Of a stretch of 64,000 nucleotides of DNA, positions 1 to 12,096 are shown one piece after another. Numbering within the stretch: position 1 is the first letter of the stretch; the number at the start of each line of letters is the position of its first letter. The position numbers and the translations under genes are program-made. The DNA comes from Paracentrotus lividus (lineage: Eukaryota > Echinodermata > Echinoidea > Camarodonta > Echinidae): NCBI GenBank assembly GCA_940671915.1, contig CALNVZ010002100.1, forward strand, positions 7,165,195 through 7,229,194, read 5' to 3'. The notes beneath the pieces were generated by a model. The model had not been told where the DNA came from, searched no databases, and was given only the letters and a program-made list of their open reading frames with translations.

Positions 1-280
1 TTTGAATGATACCAGTTTCACAAAAATTGGTCAACCAGTTCAGGCGCATTGTGCCGTTGAAATGGAAGGTCACACCCATTTTTGCCAAAAGGAATCACAA
101 AGGGTGGGCCATAGCTCGAAAACCGACGGACCGTTTACGCTAATTTTTTTTGTTTCATGGGAAGGTAATGTTAAACTTTATGTGTACCAAATTTGAGCAA
201 ATTCTGAGACGGTAGGGTGTAACCCATTGGGTGAATTGGCATGGAATGACCCATGTGTAAAGTCTATGGAAGATGTAAGG

Positions 281-681
281 GTAACGTCAGTTACGTAACG
301 TCAGTTACCGACATGTCTTCACAAAAGTTTCCCCAGCACAAACAAAAATTATGAAAATCTCTTCTTATTTTGCAAATGTGTTCATGAAGACCTAGGAATG
401 ATGTCATATAAGACTTATCATTGTAACACGTCATGGACATGAGATATTTAGATTTGATCAAACACCCTGATTTTGCATGTCCGTTTTCTGTAACGTCAGT
501 TACCGACACGTTTTTGCTTGGCGTTTCAATGGAAATGATGTTTGGGTGGAATTTTTTTATACAACGCCTTGCTTTACACTAACTTATAAAGGTATATTAA
601 TTTGAAGACCCAGGTATTCTTATTTATTAAACTACAACACAAAGAATGTAGAAAATTCTGGTTGTGTGTAACGTCAGTTAC
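281..681. repeat. Four copies of a 14-bp imperfect palindrome
   Basis: The 14-mer GTAACGTCAGTTAC occurs at 281-294, 295-308 (directly abutting the first), 490-503 and 668-681. Its ends GTAAC/GTTAC are reverse complements around a short centre. Four exact copies in 400 bp of AT-rich DNA are far more than expected by chance. They may be sub-repeats of an unrecognised transposon or a protein-binding array; no terminal repeats bounding the array were found. The rest of 1-717 holds nothing recognisable. Confidence 0.6.
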
Positions 682-717
682 CGTGGAATTGCTCTAAAGG
701 GTTATTTTAAACATATA

Positions 718-2021
718 GGGGAGACTGGGGTAATTATGGCCCCCTTTTTTCACATTTCCTATTACAACCATTAACTGAAAAGTCCAATAATATTCTAATT
801 ACACGGTATGTAAAAATACAGTCAGTCTTTATACCTACAGTCTGTGTCAAATAAAATAGTACAAGTGGAAAACATTTTTTTATAGTATGAAGTTTAATCA
901 CAGCCTGCTATTGTTTGATATTTTCATAAAGGAGGAAGTTCAGCCTTTCACCTGCAATTTTTTTCATCACATTTGGTGTTGTAATTTTTGAAATATGACT
1001 AGTTTTCTACAATCAAGAAAAATCAATTTTTCGCACGCCGTCCCATGCCTTTGTGTATAGGTTTCGCATAATGGCCATAAAGTGCTCAATTTCGATTTGT
1101 TCCTCGTCGCACAAAATTTAGCATAACTTTTGTTTTACGAAAGCAAATTATACAGAACAAATCGCATCAGCAAGGAAAATTTTTTGGGTTTAATTTGGTA
1201 CCACATACACACATTATCTGAAAATATTTCACACCTAAATATTTTTCTTCCGACTGTACCATTTTTTTACACAGACTGTATAACATACAAAGGAAAGTAT
1301 AAACCTGTGACTTCTCATTTGCATATTAATTACCATTATGTTAAAAACTTTGGGGGGCCATAATTACCCCACGGGTTGGGGTATTTATGGCCCCTATTGT
1401 CATGACTGTATGAATTGAAAGATATTATGCTAATTAATTATGGTAATGTATAATAAATGTTGTTAGGTATTCCTAATACACTTGTCAACAACCAACAATG
1501 ATTTATTCAATAATTGGTTCATCCAAAATGTTGAAATTTTGCAGTAATAGCAATGAATACGAACATGTATATTTATGTACATAATCATACAAGTTAATGT
1601 CCCGATCTGCGCTTATACACTGTTTATGCATTGGGGGCCATAATTACCCCAAGTGACATTTTCAATTTGATCCCTCTTTACAGCTCTACTATTGAAGATA
1701 TTCAGGTGGAAGTTTTTCTGTTGTGTTTGTTAGTTCCTATTGTTTCTGTTTCAATCAAAATTTCATCTTAAATGATTTTAATTAATGATATCACACCCAA
1801 ATAAAAAAGCAGACTTGCCACTTTCCGACGAACAGAATTGTGATTGCCGTACATTTTAGGCTCCCCTAAGCACAAAATTTGAAGTAAATGGCTTATTTTT
1901 CTCATATGATAGTAGGAAGAGTTTAGCTAGGCATGTGTAAAAATTTAATTATCATTGTGTAATGCAGCAAAGAATTATAAGCTCTCAAAGACAAAGGGGC
2001 CATAATTACCCTAGTCTCCCC
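718..2021. mobile_element. TA-flanked non-autonomous TIR element (family O), composite
   Basis: The ends are inverted repeats: GGGGAGACTGGGGTAATTAT at the left and its near complement ending at 2021, flanked by TA on both sides (716-717, 2022-2023). The TIR inner motif GGGGCCATAATTACCCC recurs near 1356-1402 as a head-to-head pair and again near 1634, so the element looks like two or more copies fused, or a multimer of its ends. No transposase frame is present. A second TIR element (838-1278) lies inside. The TA duplication fits Tc1/mariner-type insertion, but that is inference. Confidence 0.75.
838..1278 (+). mobile_element. Tc1/mariner-like MITE, family A copy 1
   Basis: A 441-bp element with TIRs beginning CAGTCTGTGTCAAATAAAAT and ending CACAGACTG, flanked by TA. 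It is inserted inside the larger family O element. Related copies lie at 2053-2521 (inverted), 18155-18495 (diverged) and 60087-61067 (interrupted). The interior shared by copies includes a segment matching 'caatcaagaaaaatc' and 'tagcataacttttgtttt'. No coding capacity. Confidence 0.8.
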
Positions 2022-2052
2022 TACATCAAACTCTTCAGCTCTATCTCATATA

Positions 2053-2521
2053 CAGTCTGTGTAAAAAAATAAATTAAAAAAAACGGTACAGTCGGGGGAA
2101 AATAATTAAGGTGTGAAATTTTTTCACATAATGTGTGCATTGGGTACCAAATTTCCTTGCTGATGCACTTTGTTTTGCAATAATTTGCTTCAGTAAAACA
2201 AAAGTTATGCTCAATTTTGTGAAACGAGGAACAAATCAAAATTATGCACAGTATCTTTTGTTCTGGAGCACTGAATTCATGGTCACACAGGCGAAACCTA
2301 CACAAAGGCATGGGACGGCATGCGAAAGATGGATTTTTCTTGATTGTAGAAAACATGTCATATCTCAGAATCTACAACACCAAATGTGATGAAAACAATT
2401 GCAGAAGAAAGTCTGATTTTTCTGCTTTATGAAAATTCCAAACAATACTGGGTTTTGATTAATCTTCATACTATAAAAAAAAAATGTTTTCCACTTGTAC
2501 CATTTTATTTGACACAGACTG
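2053..2521 (-). mobile_element. Tc1/mariner-like MITE, family A copy 2
   Basis: A 469-bp element in opposite orientation to copy 1, with TIRs CAGTCTGTGTAAAAAAA and TTTGACACAGACTG, TA on both sides. Open frames of 60-111 codons here are transposon noise: they are not kept in the other copies. It lies 31 bp beyond family O, so 838-2521 has a pair of inverted family A copies. Confidence 0.8.
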
Positions 2522-3310
2522 TATACATCCAACTCAATCAATTTGCTTTAATTTGAGTTTATCCGAGGATACTAGTAATAAGATGTGCAATCCACTCTTT
2601 GGAAGGCCCAAAAACATTTTGTTGGACTTGTTTGATATATCATATGTAGGTGGTGGCACAATACAACCTATTCTTGTGAAATATTTATTATTTCCTAATT
2701 ATAACTTAATTTAATATCAAACAAATAAAAACTGAAAAATCATTTAAAACCTTTCTCGTGATTACATATGTGATGCATCAGACACAAGCACCATGGAAAT
2801 TAAAGCACAGTGTCGAGGAAATCGGCAAAATTATTAAAAACTGTCTTATTTGGGGGGAAATATTTCTTGATTTTCAATGTTTCTTATATGATCTGTAAAA
2901 AAGGTGACTAGAAATGATCAGGTGACAGCCTATAAAAAAGGATTGTTTTGTTGCCATCTTTGACTCTGTTCTGGCATAGACGTAACATGGTTCTGGCGAC
3001 TTGTGGCTGATTTTGATGATCCTTCACAAAACTCACCTTTTTAAATTGTAATCTGTAACACATTGTATGGTTCTGGAGGCGCACACCAGTAGTACATATT
3101 TTCATATAAGTTTATTCATATTAAAGTAATATGTTAAAATTTAATGAGTTATTTGTTAACTTAACCTGACCACCAGAGCACTTAGAAACAACAGTGTGAT
3201 GCATGATATAAATGTCATTATTATTATTATGTGCTCAGTGATTATAATAAAAGAAAATAATATTTATTGTTAAAATTTCTTGTATGGTAAACCCTCAGTT
3301 GTTAAACTTA
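2522..3310. other. No recognisable feature
   Basis: AT-rich DNA with no gene, no recognisable repeat end and only short chance frames, running up to the family D MITE. Confidence 0.5.
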
Positions 3311-3613
3311 GGGTGGTATCTCACTTCACGGACACGTCTCCGCAACAGTATTAAAAAATTGTAACAAAGCACTTTCAAAGAACCGTCTAAAAGTAGTTTC
3401 CGCAAACTCATGAAACGTCGCGGAGACATCTCGGAGATGTCCCGGGGTCGTCTCCACGACATGTTTCAAAAATTTGTTGAGGAGACGTCGCAGAAACTAC
3501 TTTGAGACGGTTCGTTGAAAGTGCTTTGTTACTATTTTTGAAAACTATCGCGGAGACGTCTCTAATACTTTTTATCCGTCGCGGAGACTTCTCCGTGAAG
3601 TGAGATACCACCC
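3311..3613. mobile_element. PIF/Harbinger-like MITE, family D copy 1
   Basis: A 303-bp near-palindrome. TIRs start GGGTGGTATCTCACTTC, with perfect TTA duplications at 3308-3310 and 3614-3616. The interior is built of short inverted motifs (GCGGAGACGTCTC, AAAGTAGTTTC, GAGACGGTTC). The three-base TWA duplication with GG- ends is the known signature of PIF/Harbinger. Other copies: 11799-12093 and 26332-26464. Confidence 0.85.
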
Positions 3614-3616
3614 TTA

Positions 3617-5130
3617 TAGCTCAGCTGACCCTTCATATTATTATTAAAGAGCAACAAGGAAACTTGGAAATTAATTAAAAAGTATTTAGAAAAGTGGGTC
3701 TCATGAGAGTTCAACCCACTTAAAACTTAATCCCCTGCAAAATTGAGGAAATTGTGAATAAACATTTCTAATGTATTTACCCCAAATAATAACCAAAATT
3801 TAACATGTATAAATGTACATACATGAATGGTTGATTATTTTTAATAATAATATTATAATAAGTGCATTCTTTCTATATAACATATATGCATGAATACACT
3901 GAACACTATATTTTCTCTTTAACTTATATTGATATTGGTATACTTCCGTATTCATATTAATAACAAATTTCCTGCAAAATCAGGAAATACCATCTTCTAA
4001 ATCTCAATTACATGTACATTTATGTACCACGTTTTATGAAGATATTAATATCATACTTGTAATGATTAAGAGAATTTTCATTAATATCTCCAGAATAAAC
4101 TCAAGAGGTGTTTCACCAGCCTAAGCGATATTTTTAACACAACTTTAAAGATAAACTTGAGTTGAGGTAATGTTAAAATGTCAATGTCACACAGAATCCA
4201 AAGATGTTTATACAGAACAGTTGGAACCGGAAATAGATGAGCCAAACAATTTTGGTTGAAAGTGTATAATAACGAAGTTACAGATTAATAAAGACACTTC
4301 GGTCAGGTCGTCACCCCCCCCCCCCCTATTCAGGCGGTCAACCATACACATATGCTCGTTCCAGATTTCTCAGGAAAAGGGATATATTTTAGGGGCTCAG
4401 CTTTGGGAAAAAATCCTAAAAAATCATTTAAATAAAAGTCTTTTAGCATCACACCTTCACCGATATAATGTTTCTTTCGCTGTTCTGCTTTCATTGAAGC
4501 CAAAGTAAATTCAGAGTAACTTCCCCTTTAATATTGCACATTGCTTTACATGGCTAAGATTTGGGTCAATTTGGAGTCAATTTGATGTTATATGTCTATT
4601 AAAAGAGTTTACAAATTTAGATCATACCCTCCGAGTAAATATAAGATAGTAATCAGTATATCTCAGGATATATACACCAAACCAATATCTAGCCCTGGTC
4701 TCCCACTGCTACTGATTATTAGATCACTCTGTCATTCGTACTCATAAAGACTTTGGGCACACTTTAATCAAATATCCTGTATCTCCCCCAAATTTTCATA
4801 TTTAGCAGATTAGCAATTTAAAGATGCAAATTTCAAGATTACTGTACATAGCTTACTGCGCCATGAGCCTCTTTTCATGATGGATACCGGCGCATTATAA
4901 ATGTCCATATTTTCATTATCACTATTATTACAACTCAGAGTTGTATATGGTGTAAATATGCTCCACTGATAGAAATAGATACTTATGAAATATTTTGGTT
5001 CTATGTATTTAAAATATTTCAAAATTTAAGACAATACGACTTTGGTAAGATTTTGAGCAAATTTCCTGTGTCTACTCAATTTAAAAAATTGCCTAGTGCC
5101 CCTCTGTAATTTTTAGGAAACTGTACAGAC
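3617..5130. other. No gene; AT-rich DNA with a C-run
   Basis: No supported gene or transposon end. A run of C's at about 4314-4326 and scattered AT-rich simple sequence are all that is visible. Confidence 0.5.
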
Positions 5131-5131
5131 A

Positions 5132-5258
5132 CAGTGGCGGATCTACCTTTTTTCCAAGGGGGGGGGGGGGGGTTGACCTAATGAACTTGAGCGATAAAGA
5201 CAGAGCAGTATAGCAACAAGCCCCTCCCCCCCCCCCCCAGTTACGGGCCTGGTAATAA
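5132..5258. repeat. Possible hAT-type MITE fragment with G/C homopolymers
   Basis: The stretch begins CAGTGGCGGATCTACC, a terminus resembling those of many hAT elements (from memory). A run of G's (about 5158-5172) and a run of C's (about 5227-5239) follow. A matching inverted end and an 8-bp duplication are not evident, so this is either a degraded fragment or a chance match. Confidence 0.3.
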
Positions 5259-6731
5259 CATCTTCTTTTGGGGGGCAACCCCGGAGGGCAATTTAAACCT
5301 TCTCAAAAAATATATAGATTTGGTTTCATTACTTCTTAAAATCTTATGAGTCTACAGTGGCCATGACACAACATGAGCAATCAGTTTTTTTTTTTTTTTT
5401 TTTCTTCTTCAAATATTGTTGCACTATAACATTAAAGATGAAAGGTAGAAGTGTGACAAAGTCATCTTTGGCAGGCAAAGGGTTAAATTCTATTTCTGAG
5501 CACATAATATTTGATTTAAAATAAGCAAATTTCGATCAGATATAGACAAACTGATAGTTTTATCTCTTCTGTAATTAGACTTGAGGCTACAAATCATGAC
5601 ATACAAAAATTATGGATTTTGTTAGTTGGATTTAAGATCTAGGAAGTATTGCTTGTGCCAACTTTATTTCTGAATTTCCTTTGATAAACAAATATATTCT
5701 CTATAAGACTTCCTTGTCAATATATTATTAATGTATCTTATTAAAATATTTTCAAGGTACATATTATTTCATAGTTTCAATAGCAAAATAAAAGGGTCAA
5801 AGTTTGAAGCTTCATGCATGCTGAAATTAAATAGCGAGGGTACATATTGATAACACACAGGATGTCATAATGGCACATTAAATACATTTTATAATAGTAA
5901 ATAGTGGTAGTATTTTGGTTGAAATGATGTCACATGTCGCAACATTCTGGTTTGTTGCACAATTTTTTTTTTCTAAATTCAGCTGCCTCTATATGGATGC
6001 ACAGTAATGATCAATCTTTGCACAGGATACAGGGATGATGTATGCATAAGTGAACTCCATTCCCGCATCACTCAATTTGCACTTATTTCCTCCTCTCTTC
6101 CCCGTGTCCCAGTCCATATTCCTCCTGTCTATTTCTATAACTCATTATCTCTATCTCATTTTCTCACTGATTTTTTTCTTTCTCATTTCATGTCCAGGCA
6201 AAACGATCTCTGAACCTGTCTGCTACTAGACATTATTTTAGAATTTTCAGGATACTATTCTGCTAAAAATGGTGAAAATATAATTGTACCCTTTTCTTCT
6301 ATAATCTTTAAATTTATTGTTTTTTTTTTCTTTTTCCAACTATTAGCTTTCAAGACCTTGACCTTCTTGATATCTCTTTATATATATATATATTCTGATG
6401 CTCTCTTCTCTATCAATCTACTTCCATTTCTTCTTTCCATCTATTTTCCTCACGTTCATGGTTTGTCTCAAAACCTCCCTACTTACTGTTTTCCCTTTCT
6501 GCTCTTTCACTTTCTTTCTTTCACTCTTTCACTCACTCTCTCGGTTTCTCTTGTACTCTAATTACCCTGCTCTGACATCACATGCAACTGTGTTGATAAT
6601 TACATCACGTTAAGTAGGAGATAGAGATTGGCTCATCTTGGAGTACATCACATCTTCACACCTCTCAATTTCAAATGAACTAGTTCCCCCCCCCCCTGTC
6701 CCTGAACACCCACATCATGGGGGTCTATCTC

Positions 6732-6769
<38 letters not shown>

Positions 6770-7199
6770 CAGGGATTAGGCTTTAATAACATTTTTCCCT
6801 GGGTGGCCATTGGCCCCATTTGAGCATGCAATCCACATGCATGGTTGAATGGAGTTTTTGGTTTATTTCAGGTGGCCCCATGAAATTTTAGGTGGCCATA
6901 GACATCGGGCCACTGCTAAATTTGAGCCCTTGTGTGTGTGTGTGGTGTGTGTGTTCTCTCTCTCTCTCTATTTCTTTCTATATCTCTCCCTGTATTATTC
7001 CATGCCATTATATGCAACCAAGTTGATTACATTCCTATGCAATAGAAGATAGCATTTGCTCATTTCAAATCCATCACAGCTCTATCTCCATCTCCCTTCA
7101 TTCTCTTCCATTTTTCCCTCATCCTCTTTTGCCCATATCCCAATAAGTTCATCTTGAAACCATCATACCTCACACCTCTCACTTCATATCTGCACATTA
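5259..7199. repeat. Gene-free stretch with simple repeats
   Basis: Contains poly-T (about 5383-5403), a pyrimidine-rich tract (6390-6560) that yields false Ser/Leu/Phe-rich frames, a (TG)n microsatellite (about 6732-6768), and a shorter GT/CT tract (6930-6970). A motif 'ggtggcc' recurs at about 6800-6910. No gene is supported. Confidence 0.7.
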
Positions 7200-7564
7200 G
7201 GCACTGCTGCACTAGCTCGAGCTAAAAAATAGCGCGCTATTTGATGGACAAGGAAAAAATGAAAAAAGAAACCGGTCCTGCGCTAGCTCAAGCTATTTTA
7301 ACATTTCGCATATTTACGACCTGACCTGACCTTGAACAAACAAGCCGATGTGTATTACACAACTGGTGACAACTGCTAGTGTATACACGTACAGGTGCAC
7401 AATTATGGATTTAGCTCGAGCTAGTGCCGCACCGTGCAAAATTTTGTGCTAAAACCGCAAAACAGCTTAAATTTTTTATTTTTAAAGCCTAAGATGACTC
7501 GGGCTTGGACTTCCTCCAAATTAGCGCGCTATTTGAAATAGCCTGGAGCTAGTGCAGTACCACC
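7200..7564. mobile_element. Fold-back MITE, family C copy 1
   Basis: A 365-bp near-palindromic element with ends of the GGCGGTGCTGCACTAGCTCG type (here GGCACTGCTGCACTAGCTCG) and internal repeats of the same 'ctcgagcta' core at about 7286, 7413 and 7545. The left flank is TTA; the right is TAC. Other copies: 25639-26020, 28212-28642 and 56481-56918. The GG- ends with TTA or TA flanks suggest a PIF/Harbinger relation, but the duplication is not clean. Confidence 0.8.
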
Positions 7565-8400
7565 TACTTTCCTCCTAGTGGTTACCTAAACAGTATATTT
7601 ATGACGGAAATACTTCTGTAAACATGCATTGCCTTTCATATTTTAACATACCTTCCATCATAATTTTATTATGTCTTTCATATCAAAGATCTAAAACACC
7701 TTGACTAGCTGTCAAGACACCCCTCCCAATAAAACTTCTTCTTTTTTTTTTCTTAAGGGAAATCTAGGAAATAAAATTTGAATCATACTTGATTGGAATT
7801 TCCATTATTGCAATAACCTGTAGCTTTAATACAGGAACTGACTAGTTCCTCTAAATAAGCCTTTGTTTGGGAAGTATAAGCAAATTCAGTTTAGTTTCCC
7901 CCCCCCCCCCCAATAAAAAAGTACACATATTCTTGCGGTGTCAATCACTGTCGACTGCTAGTATCAATTTCATCACATCTCTTTCATACTGAATTTCATA
8001 AGCTAAGTCCATACAGACATGTATACTGATGAACGCCAGGATGTATACACCCTTCTGACTCTCAATTGACACTGTACATATACCCTTGAAGTAAATGAAT
8101 TATATCTGGCAACTCTAAAGAACGGGTCAGTCAACTGGTCTCGGTTCAAATCAATAGTGAATAATAAACAGCCACACTTGGACTAATTTGCTACAACCTG
8201 AACACAACGCTGTATTGATTTCTAGCCCATTTCTGGAGGGTTTTAAGCCCCAAGTCCATTATGAAATAAGCTTTGTTGACTCTCAAGTGCGTATGATATT
8301 ACATGGACAGCCACAGGTTGAGAATAATGGTCTCTTAAGATTGTAATAGAGAACAAATTACAATGTATCATTACAAATACAATATACATATTATACACAT
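7565..8400. other. No recognisable feature
   Basis: AT-rich, single-copy-looking sequence with a short C-run at about 7900-7911. No gene or repeat end identified. Confidence 0.5.
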
Positions 8401-8408
8401 GCACAGGT

Positions 8409-8475
8409 TGAGTGGTTGACCTGGTAAGTCCAAGACTGTGTCAATCACAAGGTGTACGGTTCAATTCCCGGAAAA
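8409..8475 (+). repeat. Possible tRNA-derived SINE head (pol III A/B boxes)
   Basis: 'tgagtggttgacctgg' resembles a pol III A box, and 'ggttcaattcc' about 50 bp downstream resembles a B box (consensus GGTTCGANTCC). The region cannot be folded by eye into a complete tRNA cloverleaf, so a functional tRNA is unlikely. A decayed tRNA-derived SINE is the best guess; no body or tail was identified. Confidence 0.3.
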
Positions 8476-9290
8476 CTCACTTCGTCCTTTGACACACATA
8501 ACCAATGTGAGGTAAATCATGGACCTAATACCATCTTATAAAGGGTATATGTATATACAAGTTGCTCCCTTTTTGTGAAGTCACTTCTCGGCTTTCATCC
8601 TGAAATTGGTCGCCTACATGAGTTCAATACCAAGCATTAGTTAATATGTTTCTATTTCAAAGTGATAACCACATTCAAACTCAGTTTTCCTGGGATATCA
8701 CTTGTAGATCTATCTAATAATGAATCCTTATTCTTTTCTGCTTCTGGGATACAACCCTACATTTGACACTATACACTATCCTACACGCAATGCTAAACCT
8801 AATATAAAATCCTAATTCAACCCTTATACTCTTCATTTTAGACAAAATAAATCCATGAGAAATTGTCACAAGAGCAAATGTCACGTCACATATCGAGCAC
8901 CAATACAACAAAACTTCATTGTAACAAGTCAGTTCTCTGAGTCCCAATTTCAAACATGTGCAAATATGTGTCTGTGTGTTTAGTACAGCGAGATTTAAAG
9001 GTGTACGTTCCCCATAGTGTAGAGAAAGTTCAAAATATGTACACGGTAACGAACTTTGCAAGCTGCCCATTCATACCAACGATGTGCGACTCTTACGTAG
9101 TGGTTAAAGTTGAATTAAGAAGGGGATGAATTTCCATTAAATTGGGTTCTACAGATAATATATAGCATATATAAGTTGTTCAAACAGATAGCATATCACA
9201 AAAATCCTCTGGCTTCTCAATATTCTGGTTTGATAGTTCATGAAATTAGCCTCCTGCCTGGGCGTGAAAGACTAGTATACTCTAGTACAC
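8476..9290. other. No supported gene; one orphan minus-strand frame
   Basis: A minus-strand open frame of 118 codons spans 8714-9070. It has no recognisable domain, no signal of splicing in frame, and AT-driven composition, so it is treated as chance. Nothing else is visible. Confidence 0.4.
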
Positions 9291-11170
9291 TCTGAGGGTG
9301 ACGTCACGGCCGGGTATTGTGTATATCGTGCCTGGATGTTGAATACAGAATGATGCGCAGATAGAGTTAAATGATTTGACCAATTTTTTCCAAGGAAGTC
9401 AATTCAAATAATTAAGGATCATACGTACAAATCTTTACTATCCCTATATAAACAATAGTATGAATAACGATTTCCAAGTCTTAAATTGTGAAGTATTATT
9501 GCAAACAATGAGTTATTTATTGATATTTTCACTATTTTATATATTTTTTAACTCCGAGTATACGATTGAGTTCTGTGAGGTGACGTACATTGTAGATCCG
9601 GTCGCTCACACAGTGCACACGCAGCTTGAGCAGCTTGTTCCGTATACGTGTGTATTGTGTAGTTTCATTTGTGTGTGTTGCTTCGCTGTACACTATACTG
9701 TGCATTTCCGTGGCTTGCTTATGATGATTTCGTTATTCCTTGTTGACAAGTATTCAAGATCAAATGGGTAAAGTTTGGATCAAAATGACCTTTCTATGAA
9801 TTTCAAAGACATATAGTGAAAGATGATGAAGCAAACTCACAAAGAAATTGATTGACAATTCTACTTACTTACTTCGAGGCCTATACCGACTGATTTTCGT
9901 ATAAATTGTAAGGCAAAACCGAATTCATGAGACGGTATTATTTGCTAAGTGTAGCGCAAAAGCGAACACGTAGCACATATACATAAAGCTAGCTAGCCAG
10001 GCCTACCGCGCCGGCGGCAAGCGCAGACCGATTCCGCTAGCGACTTGGTTTTTCAAGAGCCGGTCGCATCACACGCGGAAGAATATCTTACAATAACACG
10101 AACAATTAGCGTCCGCTACGTGATTGACCGGTGAGCATATCTCGATCAAATTTCATATCATTTCTCTTGAAATTAATCTACTGTATAGGTCTATCGTATC
10201 ATTCAGAGGGCATTTACATATTTTTGGAGAATGAGTATGTTCATAAATCTACTTTTATAAGCATTTACGTTTCGCAAATTGATCAACTGCACACCACAAC
10301 TAGCTGATATTGCCATACGTAACACTATAACAGTCAGTATTTATTGACTTGTTTTCGCCACGGCCCTCGTCTTAAAATGCTACAAATAAATATTCTAGCA
10401 TTTTAGAGGCATATTATTGACTGTATGACATAGCTTCATTTTTATTTCTGTTTTAAAATCATTCACATAAACTTAATAACGATAAAATAAAAGTTCTGAC
10501 ACACAAGTAGATTCATATAAATGTGTCAGTGTGTACACACGGCATGCCTTGTGTTTACTTCACCAAGACCGATTCCCGTTTGTGACGTCGACGGAGAGAA
10601 CACTAGTATTAGTATGCATCCCGGGGAGCGAACTCGGAAAATATGGGTAGGGGTACATCGTTAAAATTCACTATTCTTAACTTATTTGGGGGTTGAAACC
10701 CACTCAGTATTTTGGGGTTGTAAGGATGCTATTAATATAAATATCTCAATATTTGGGATCGTCTTCTTAATTCAACTTTAAAACAAGAAAGCTAGAACGC
10801 CCGGAACGATTGCCAAAGTCATGAGCCAATTTCTTCTCGGCAATTATTGACTGCTCGGCTGCATGAGAGAACGGGTTCCCCGCCCTGTGCAAGCGAGAAG
10901 GTAGCTATGCACGAGATAATACATCTTGAGATCCGAACACTGCATGCATTCATTCATAGTGCACTGATACAGTGCTTCATACACACAGGCTTGTACATCG
11001 CTAATCGTACTCACAGAGCGATCGCGATTGCTGACGTGTGTTTGCACTAATTTTGATTGAGAACCGTATGCAAATGAATTCATGCTCTTCGTAGAACAAT
11101 GGCGGGGAGCATACAAATCGCATCTTGAGTCCTTGTTTAGCTTAGCGATGCTCGTGCAGGACCGCCTTTA
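9290..11170. promoter_or_regulatory. CpG-richer stretch with CRE, octamer and SOX-type motifs
   Basis: This interval is richer in GC and CpG than its surroundings, for example near 10000-10130. It holds a perfect CRE palindrome TGACGTCA at 9299-9306, a related TGACGTCG near 10581, a perfect octamer ATGCAAAT near 11068, and AACAATGG near 11096. A possible splice-donor-like 'ccggtgagc' lies near 10129. These are short motifs and could be chance, but the composition shift fits a promoter, enhancer or untranslated first exon of an unseen host gene. Direction and target are unknown. Confidence 0.25.
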
Positions 11171-11507
11171 ATTGTAACAAGGCTCGTAGGGTCCCTAATA
11201 GCTCATTATAATGGCAGTGGACTGTATTCAAGTGCTTTATCTAGGCATGTACACTTAGTAACATCCACTAGCAACAACTTCAGCTTGATGAATAACTGAC
11301 CTACTTCTACCCAGGCAGGCAGAAAAAAAACGTCAGACCTTTTCCTTCCATGCGGGAGACAAAATTTAATTAAAAATGATTCACTGAAGCTTAAACTCAT
11401 AAGCTTGGTTGATGCGGGCTGACAACATTCAGTCCACTGTCTATCGTTTATTTATTTATTTGGGGATTGTAATAACAATTTCTAATTATGTAATTTAATG
11501 TTCTTAA
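11171..11507. other. No recognisable feature
   Basis: AT-rich DNA; only a short (TTTA)n run near 11448-11461. Confidence 0.5.
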
Positions 11508-11577
11508 AGGTAGTGTCATCCTTTTTCTCAAAAACTAAAAATGTAAGATTTTTGCATGCAAAAGGATGACACAGTCT
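11508..11577. mobile_element. Ultra-short TTAA-flanked palindrome
   Basis: A 70-bp element with ends AGGTAGTGTCATCCTTTT and AAAAGGATGACACAGTCT, flanked by TTAA at 11504-11507 and 11578-11581. It is almost all terminal inverted repeat with a loop of about 30 bp. The TTAA duplication is the piggyBac signature; the very small size makes it an extreme MITE remnant. Confidence 0.6.
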
Positions 11578-11798
11578 TTAAATTCATATACAGGGGTTCC
11601 ACATGCTAAAGCTATAATTTGAAGGGGACAGTGATGTAATTTATTGCATGTCAACTTGATTTTATAGTGTTCTGAACATTAAGTATTATATGTTTATTAT
11701 ATTATATGTTTATCATAAATATAAAACATCTGTTCACAGCTAGAAGATTGCTAACTCATAATGAAAGTATTGCCTTCGTGGTTAACAGCAGAAGATAA

Positions 11799-12093
11799 GG
11801 GTTGTATCTCACTTCGCGGAGACGTCTCCGCGACAGGTAAAAAGTAATAGAGACATCTCTGATAATTTTTTCTGTCGCGGAGACGTCTCTGAGACGTCTC
11901 CACAACAATTTTCAAAAACTGTCTCAAAGCAGTTTCAAAGCACCATCTCAAAGTAGTTTCTGACACTCATGAAATGTTGCAGAGACATCTCAGAGACATC
12001 CCGGAGAAAAACCGTCTCCAAGTAGTTTCAAAACCGTATCAAAGTAGTCCCAAATCCGTCTCAAAGTAGTTTCTGTGAAGTGAGATAAAACCC
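11799..12093. mobile_element. PIF/Harbinger-like MITE, family D copy 2
   Basis: A 295-bp element with ends GGGTTGTATCTCACTTCGCG and 'gtgagataaaaccc', flanked by perfect TAA duplications (11796-11798, 12094-12096). The interior repeats GGAGACGTCTC and 'caaagtagtttc' units as in copy 1. Confidence 0.85.
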
Positions 12094-12096
12094 TAA

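Noticed and set aside
8409-8475. Functional tRNA gene
   Set aside because: Only A- and B-box-like motifs are visible; acceptor and anticodon stems do not pair convincingly.
8714-9070. Minus-strand frame of 118 codons as an orphan gene
   Set aside because: No domain, no conserved context, and similar lengths occur by chance in 64 kb on two strands.
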